From NCBI GenBank assembly GCA_003561595.1, contig PWWF01000165.1, forward strand, positions 1-10,361: a stretch of DNA of 10,361 nucleotides, in the 5' to 3' direction. The notes beneath the pieces were generated by a model, which made no database searches, was not told the origin of the DNA, and was given only the letters and a program-made list of their open reading frames with translations. The stretch is from Paracoccaceae bacterium (GTDB lineage: Bacteria > Pseudomonadota > Alphaproteobacteria > Rhodobacterales > Rhodobacteraceae). Of this stretch, positions 7,209-10,361 are shown in pieces. Both the position numbers and the translations under genes were made by a program. Positions within the stretch are counted from its first letter, which is position 1. The number at the start of each line of letters is the position of its first letter.

Positions 7209-8698
7209 TTCTTCTTCATCAGCCCCGACAGGCCGCCGGGCAGGCGTGCCCCGCCCATGGGGGGCGCACCAAGACCCGGCATCTTCATGCCCTGTTCCAT
7301 GCCGCGGCCCAGTTCGGCCATCTGGTCGGGCGACATGCTGGACGGGTCCGGCCCGCCCTTGCCCATCATCCCGGCCATGGCCTGTTTGAGCATGCCGCGC
7401 TTGCCCATCGTCTTCATCATGTCCGACATCTGGCGGTGCTGCTTGATCAGCTTGTTGAGGTCCGCGACCTCGAGCCCCGCGCCACGCGCGATGCGTTTCT
7501 TGCGGCTGGCCTGCAGGATCGCAGGGTTGGCGCGTTCCTTCCTGGTCATCGAATTGATCAGCGCGATCTGGCGCTTGAGCATGCCGTCATCGAACCCGGC
7601 AGCCTCGGCCTGTTTCGACATCTTGCCCATGCCGGGCATCATGCCCATGACCGACTGCATGCCGCCCATCTTCATCATCTGTTCAAGCTGCATCTTCAGG
7701 TCGTTCATGTTGAACTGACCTTTCTTGAAGCGCTTCATCATGCGCTCGGCCTGTTCGACCTCGAGCACTTCCTGCGCCTTCTCGACCAGGGCCACGATAT
7801 CGCCCATGCCAAGGATACGGCCCGCCACGCGCTTGGGGTCGAACGCCTCGAGCGCGTCGGTCTTTTCGCCCAGACCCACAAAGCGGATCGGCTTGCCCGT
7901 GACCGCGCGCATCGAGAGCGCCGCACCGCCGCGCCCGTCGCCATCCATCCGCGTCAGCACGACGCCGGTGACACCGACCTTGCCATCGAATTCCGCCGCG
8001 ACATTCACGGCGTCCTGCCCGGTCAGACCATCGACGACCAGCAACGTCTCGCGCGGGGTGGCGACGTCGCGGACGGCCTGCACCTCATCCATCAGGACTT
8101 CGTCGATATGCAGCCGCCCCGCCGTGTCGAGCAGGAAGACATCATAGCCGCCAAGCGTGGCCTGCTGTTTGGCGCGCTTGGCGATATCGACAGCGGACTG
8201 GCCCTTGACGATGGGCAGCGTATCCACCCCGATCTGGGTGCCGAGGATCGCAAGCTGTTCCATGGCCGCCGGGCGGTTCGTGTCAAGCGAGGCCATCAGC
8301 ACGCGCTTGCCCTCACGCTCGGTCAGCCGACGGGCGAGTTTGGCCGTGGTCGTCGTCTTGCCCGAGCCCTGCAGGCCGACCATCAGCACGGGTGCAGGCG
8401 GGTTGTCGATCTTGAGCGCGCCGGGATCGCCCTCACCCTCCAGCATGGCGATCAGCTCGTCATGGACGATCTTGACGACCTGCTGACCGGGGGTCACGGA
8501 TTTGGTGACAGCCGCACCGGTTGCCTTTTTCTGCACGCGCTTGACGAAATCGCGCGTCACGGGCAACGAGACATCGGCCTCCAGCAGCGCGACGCGCACT
8601 TCGCGCAGGGCCGCGCGCACATCCTCTTCCGACAGCGCACCCTGTTTCGTCAGCCGGTCAAAGACCCCGGACAGGCGTTCAGAGAGGTTCTCGAACAT
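7205..8698 (-). CDS. ffh: Signal recognition particle GTPase Ffh (SRP54)
   Basis: Ffh binds 4.5S RNA and nascent signal sequences and, with FtsY, brings ribosomes to the Sec translocon. I set the start at the ATG at 8698 (497 residues): homology begins with MFENLSERLSGVFDRL and AGGAG lies 7 nt upstream. The frame is open for 88 more codons upstream, but these look like non-coding leader. The N domain covers about 1-95. The G domain has GLQGSGKTTTTAK (108-120), DTAGR (191-195) and TRMDGDGRGG (249-258). The methionine-rich M domain follows from about 325, with the RNA-binding SRKKRIARGAG at 408-418. A Met/Gly/Pro-rich tail ending in KKK makes it about 45 residues longer than E. coli Ffh. No SRP RNA gene was found nearby. 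Confidence 0.97.
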   Translation of the reverse strand: MFENLSERLSGVFDRLTKQGALSEEDVRAALREVRVALLEADVSLPVTRDFVKRVQKKATGAAVTKSVTPGQQVVKIVHDELIAMLEGEGDPGALKIDNPPAPVLMVGLQGSGKTTTTAKLARRLTEREGKRVLMASLDTNRPAAMEQLAILGTQIGVDTLPIVKGQSAVDIAKRAKQQATLGGYDVFLLDTAGRLHIDEVLMDEVQAVRDVATPRETLLVVDGLTGQDAVNVAAEFDGKVGVTGVVLTRMDGDGRGGAALSMRAVTGKPIRFVGLGEKTDALEAFDPKRVAGRILGMGDIVALVEKAQEVLEVEQAERMMKRFKKGQFNMNDLKMQLEQMMKMGGMQSVMGMMPGMGKMSKQAEAAGFDDGMLKRQIALINSMTRKERANPAILQASRKKRIARGAGLEVADLNKLIKQHRQMSDMMKTMGKRGMLKQAMAGMMGKGGPDPSSMSPDQMAELGRGMEQGMKMPGLGAPPMGGARLPGGLSGLMKKK

Positions 8699-8828
8699 GC
8701 GCACACTCCTAGACCGACAGCACAACATGCTGGGCCACAACCCGAATTGCACCCACGGGCGCAACGCGCTGGCGGGTGGCGATCCCTGCGAATGCACAGG
8801 GACCGGAAGCGATACACTTCCGGATAGC
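8699..8828 (-). promoter_or_regulatory. Structured 5' leader of ffh with four hairpins
   Basis: In mRNA order the leader can form four hairpins. The first has 9-bp arms CCGGAAGTG/CGCTTCCGG (8823-8803). The second, directly abutting, has 8-bp arms TCCCTGTG/CGCAGGGA (8802-8783). The third is a two-part stem at 8778-8750, with outer arms starting CACCC and ending GGGTG and an inner GCGC/GCGC pair. The fourth has arms CAGCAT/GTGCTG (8732-8718), 8 nt before the Shine-Dalgarno. Each of the first, second and fourth stems includes one G-U pair. The leader start is inferred from the promoter below. A regulatory function is not shown. Confidence 0.4.
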
Positions 8829-8834
8829 GCACCT

Positions 8835-8863
8835 CCATTACGCCCGCGAGCAAGCTGAGTCAA
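8835..8863 (-). promoter_or_regulatory. Putative sigma-70-type promoter for the ffh operon
   Basis: On the minus strand TTGACT (8863-8858) is separated by exactly 17 nt from TAATGG (8840-8835). The -35 box is close to consensus; the -10 box is weak but of the kind often seen in alphaproteobacteria. Transcription would start near 8828 and leave a leader of about 130 nt before the ffh ATG. It is the best promoter-like pair I found in the divergent spacer. Confidence 0.45.
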
Positions 8864-8977
8864 GCGCGGCCATGGAACCTGTGGCGGCTTTGTGAGTTGA
8901 GATTTCGCGGGAAGGGCCCAACTGGCCCCCTGTAAGCCTGCCCGATACCAGGCGCACATCAAGGACTGGAGGTTTTC

Positions 8978-10111
8978 ATGAGGATCACACCATTGCTCTT
9001 GTCATCGGCGGCAGCGCTTGCGCTTGCGCTACCCGCAAAAGCGAGTGGCTATCAGGTCGAGACACTGGCCGAAGGGCTGGATCGACCTTGGGGAATGGCG
9101 TTCCTGCCCGACCATGGCGACATGATCATTACACTACGCGGGGGCGGTGTCGTGCTCTGGGACGAAGAGAATGGCGTCACGGAACTGGACGGCGCGCCCG
9201 ATGTGGTCAGCGATGGCCAAGGTGGGCTTCTGGATGTCGCCATCGGTCCCGATTTCGATGAGACAGGCTATGTCTACATGACGTGGGTCGATTCCGTCGA
9301 TGGCGGCACCACCACCCATGTGGGCCGGGCGCAACTGGACCGTGACGCAGGCGCGCTGAGCGATCTGGAAGTGCTGCATCAGGTCAGCCCCGGTATCGAG
9401 AGCGGCGCGCATTTTGGCTCTCGCATCGTGTTTCATGACGGGTTCCTGTATGCAGGCTTCGGCGACCGGGGCAGCAAGGACTTTTCGGAAGATCACATCA
9501 GCCAGGACCTGAGCAGCGAAAATGGCGCGGTCATCCGCCTGACGCTGGATGGCGAGATCCCCGAGGACAACCCGTTTGTCGATGATGACGGTGCTGCGGG
9601 GGCGATCTGGTCCTATGGCCACCGCAACATTCAGGCGATGACCGTGCATCCGGACACCGGCGCGATCTGGCTGGCCGAACATGGCGAGTCGGGGGGCGAT
9701 GAAGTGAATATCGTCGAGCGCGGCGGCAATTTCGGGTGGCCCCTTGCCTCATTCGGCGTGACCTACAGCGGTGGCGAGGTCTTCGCCCAGCCGCATCAGG
9801 AGGGAGATGGCTTCATCGCGCCGATCCACCACTGGCCGCCGGGGCGCGAGGCGCATAACCCGCCGTCGGGGATGACGTTCTATACCGGTGACGCCTTTGC
9901 CGACTGGCAGGGCCATGTGCTGATCGGCAATCTGTTCCATCAGTATCTGGGCCTGTGGGCTGAAGAAGGCGACGGGCTGACCGAGGCAAGCCGCTTGCTT
10001 GACGGCGAAGGGCACCGTATTCGCGACGTGGTCATCGGGCCCGATGACGGCTACATCTACGTGTTGGCCGACGGTGAGGATGTGCCATTGATGCGACTGA
10101 CGCCAGAATAA
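8978..10111 (+). CDS. Exported PQQ-dependent sugar dehydrogenase (YliI/Asd-like)
   Basis: This family uses pyrroloquinoline quinone to oxidise aldose sugars in the periplasm. The 377-residue protein starts with a signal peptide (MRIT, hydrophobic core LLLSSAAALALAL, likely cleavage after AKA at about residue 22), preceded by GGAGG 5 nt before the ATG. Beta-propeller landmarks are LDRPWGMAFLP (34-44), GGLLDVAIGPDF (82-93), HFGSRIVF with His145, GHRNIQ with Arg216, WLAEHG (231-236), GGDEVN (239-244), NFGWP (251-255), PPSGM (295-299) and HRIRDVVIGPDDGYIYVLAD (346-365). His145 and Arg216 match the catalytic His and PQQ-binding Arg of the family. Two loops differ from the usual pattern: EHGESGGDE instead of EHGP(R/Q)GGDE, and HHWPPGREAHNPPSGM instead of W-PSIAPSGM. 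It stands alone with a terminator and is divergent from ffh. The exact substrate is unknown. Confidence 0.9.
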   Translation: MRITPLLLSSAAALALALPAKASGYQVETLAEGLDRPWGMAFLPDHGDMIITLRGGGVVLWDEENGVTELDGAPDVVSDGQGGLLDVAIGPDFDETGYVYMTWVDSVDGGTTTHVGRAQLDRDAGALSDLEVLHQVSPGIESGAHFGSRIVFHDGFLYAGFGDRGSKDFSEDHISQDLSSENGAVIRLTLDGEIPEDNPFVDDDGAAGAIWSYGHRNIQAMTVHPDTGAIWLAEHGESGGDEVNIVERGGNFGWPLASFGVTYSGGEVFAQPHQEGDGFIAPIHHWPPGREAHNPPSGMTFYTGDAFADWQGHVLIGNLFHQYLGLWAEEGDGLTEASRLLDGEGHRIRDVVIGPDDGYIYVLADGEDVPLMRLTPE

Positions 10112-10135
10112 TCTCTCTCTCCCGGCACTATCCGT

Positions 10136-10173
10136 GGCTGCGTGTCTCCTCCGGACGCGCAGCCATTATTTTG
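10136..10173 (+). terminator. Intrinsic terminator after the sugar dehydrogenase
   Basis: A 12-bp stem, with ggctgcgtgtct at 10136-10147 pairing with ggacgcgcagcc at 10153-10164, contains two G-T wobbles and a 5-nt loop. It is followed by attatttt at 10165-10172. It lies 24 nt after the dehydrogenase stop codon on the same strand. This is a good Rho-independent terminator and separates the gene from the tRNA downstream. Confidence 0.85.
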
Positions 10174-10233
10174 TCAGCAGGTCCATGCTCCCGCTCAATG
10201 AGCTGCAATCGCAAACCGCCGTCAGGAGATGGC

Positions 10234-10262
10234 TTGCGTGTTCGCCCGCATTCACGATAAGA
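10234..10262 (+). promoter_or_regulatory. Putative promoter of the tRNA-Ser gene
   Basis: TTGCGT (10234-10239), a 17-nt spacer and ATAAGA (10257-10262) lie just upstream of the tRNA, with the mature 5' end 10 nt after the -10 box. TAAGAG with an 18-nt spacer is an alternative. The match is moderate, but the position fits and a terminator upstream blocks read-through. Confidence 0.4.
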
Positions 10263-10271
10263 GACCCGCAT

Positions 10272-10361
10272 GGAGAGGTGGCCGAGTGGTCGAAGGCGCA
10301 CGCCTGGAAAGCGTGTAGGCGGGAAACCGTCTCGCGGGTTCGAATCCCGCTCTCTCCGCCA
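10272..10361 (+). tRNA. tRNA-Ser(GGA)
   Basis: This 90-nt gene folds as a class II tRNA. The acceptor arms GGAGAGG (10272-10278) and TCTCTCC pair with one G-T. The anticodon stem CACGC/GCGTG encloses the loop CTGGAAA with anticodon GGA, reading UCC and UCU. The long variable arm (AGGCGG/CCGTCT) is typical of serine tRNA, and the T-arm is GCGGG-TTCGAAT-CCCGC. The discriminator is G and CCA is encoded at 10359-10361, the last bases of the window. What follows, including any integrated element using the 3' end, cannot be seen. Confidence 0.97.

Noticed and set aside
6537..7718. Plus-strand open frame of 393 codons opposite the acetyltransferase and the end of ffh.
   Set aside because: It overlaps two real genes on the other strand, and its composition is typical of an antisense shadow.
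7436..8827. Long plus-strand open frame of 463 codons opposite ffh.
   Set aside because: It is antisense to a certain gene, is full of His, Arg, Gln and Asp as expected from a mirrored GC-rich coding frame, and has no recognisable domain.
8699..8834. SRP (4.5S) RNA gene next to ffh.
   Set aside because: The bacterial SRP RNA core with its GGUCAGG and GGAA-loop segments is not present on either strand; the hairpins here have different sequence and layout.
8699..8962. In-frame upstream extension of ffh by 88 codons (to 8962).
   Set aside because: Ffh homology starts exactly at the ATG at 8698, which has a good Shine-Dalgarno. The upstream frame shows no protein-like conservation, and the stretch holds the promoter and hairpins.
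8864..8977. Plus-strand promoter for the sugar dehydrogenase (TTGAGA near 8897).
   Set aside because: No acceptable -10 box lies 16-18 nt downstream, so I could not support a site. The gene must have a promoter here, but I cannot place it.
10272..10361. Integration site for a mobile element at the tRNA-Ser 3' end.
   Set aside because: tRNA-Ser genes are frequent targets, but the window stops at the CCA. No integrase or repeated tRNA 3' fragment is visible.

Overview
This is a high-GC stretch of what looks like an alphaproteobacterial chromosome, most likely Rhodobacterales. The gene order ffh / acetyltransferase / chorismate mutase / rpsP / rimM / trmD, the style of the proteins (an N-terminally extended TrmD, a small AroQ-type chorismate mutase ending in EVIRHH) and a G/C-rich intergenic element carrying GTATTTGGG all point that way. 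No phylogenetic test could be run. All genes but one are recognisable housekeeping or envelope genes, and I see no transposase, phage gene, CRISPR array or toxin-antitoxin pair.

Layout. (1) Bases 1-4300, plus strand: the 3' third of mrpA, then complete mrpB, C, D, E, F and G, encoding a seven-subunit Mrp (Pha/Mnh) monovalent cation/proton antiporter. Genes overlap by 4 or 8 nt except mrpB-mrpC (2-nt gap), so they are probably one translationally coupled operon. (2) Bases 4305-8698, minus strand, read right to left: ffh, a GNAT acetyltransferase, an unrecognised 63-codon ORF, chorismate mutase, rpsP, rimM and trmD, which joins SRP targeting, ribosome assembly and tRNA G37 methylation. ffh, the acetyltransferase and the small ORF are chained by ATGA overlaps, as are rimM and trmD. 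(3) Bases 8699-8977: a divergent spacer with a plausible ffh promoter and a leader able to fold into four consecutive hairpins. (4) Bases 8978-10111, plus strand: an exported PQQ-dependent sugar dehydrogenase with its own intrinsic terminator. (5) Bases 10272-10361: tRNA-Ser(GGA), complete to its encoded CCA at the window edge.

The most unusual signals are non-coding. mrpG and trmD converge with only 4 bp between them and share an inverted repeat, so both genes end in nearly the same bases and both proteins end in G-K-x-x-D. Two spacers in the ffh-trmD cluster carry copies, in opposite orientations, of one composite element: two hairpins followed by CCCC-n-GAG-n-GTATTTGGG. One copy supplies the rimM ribosome binding site. 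The ffh leader is strongly palindromic. I do not see clear evidence of a new multi-gene system; the candidates for undescribed biology are these RNA or DNA elements and the small ORF.
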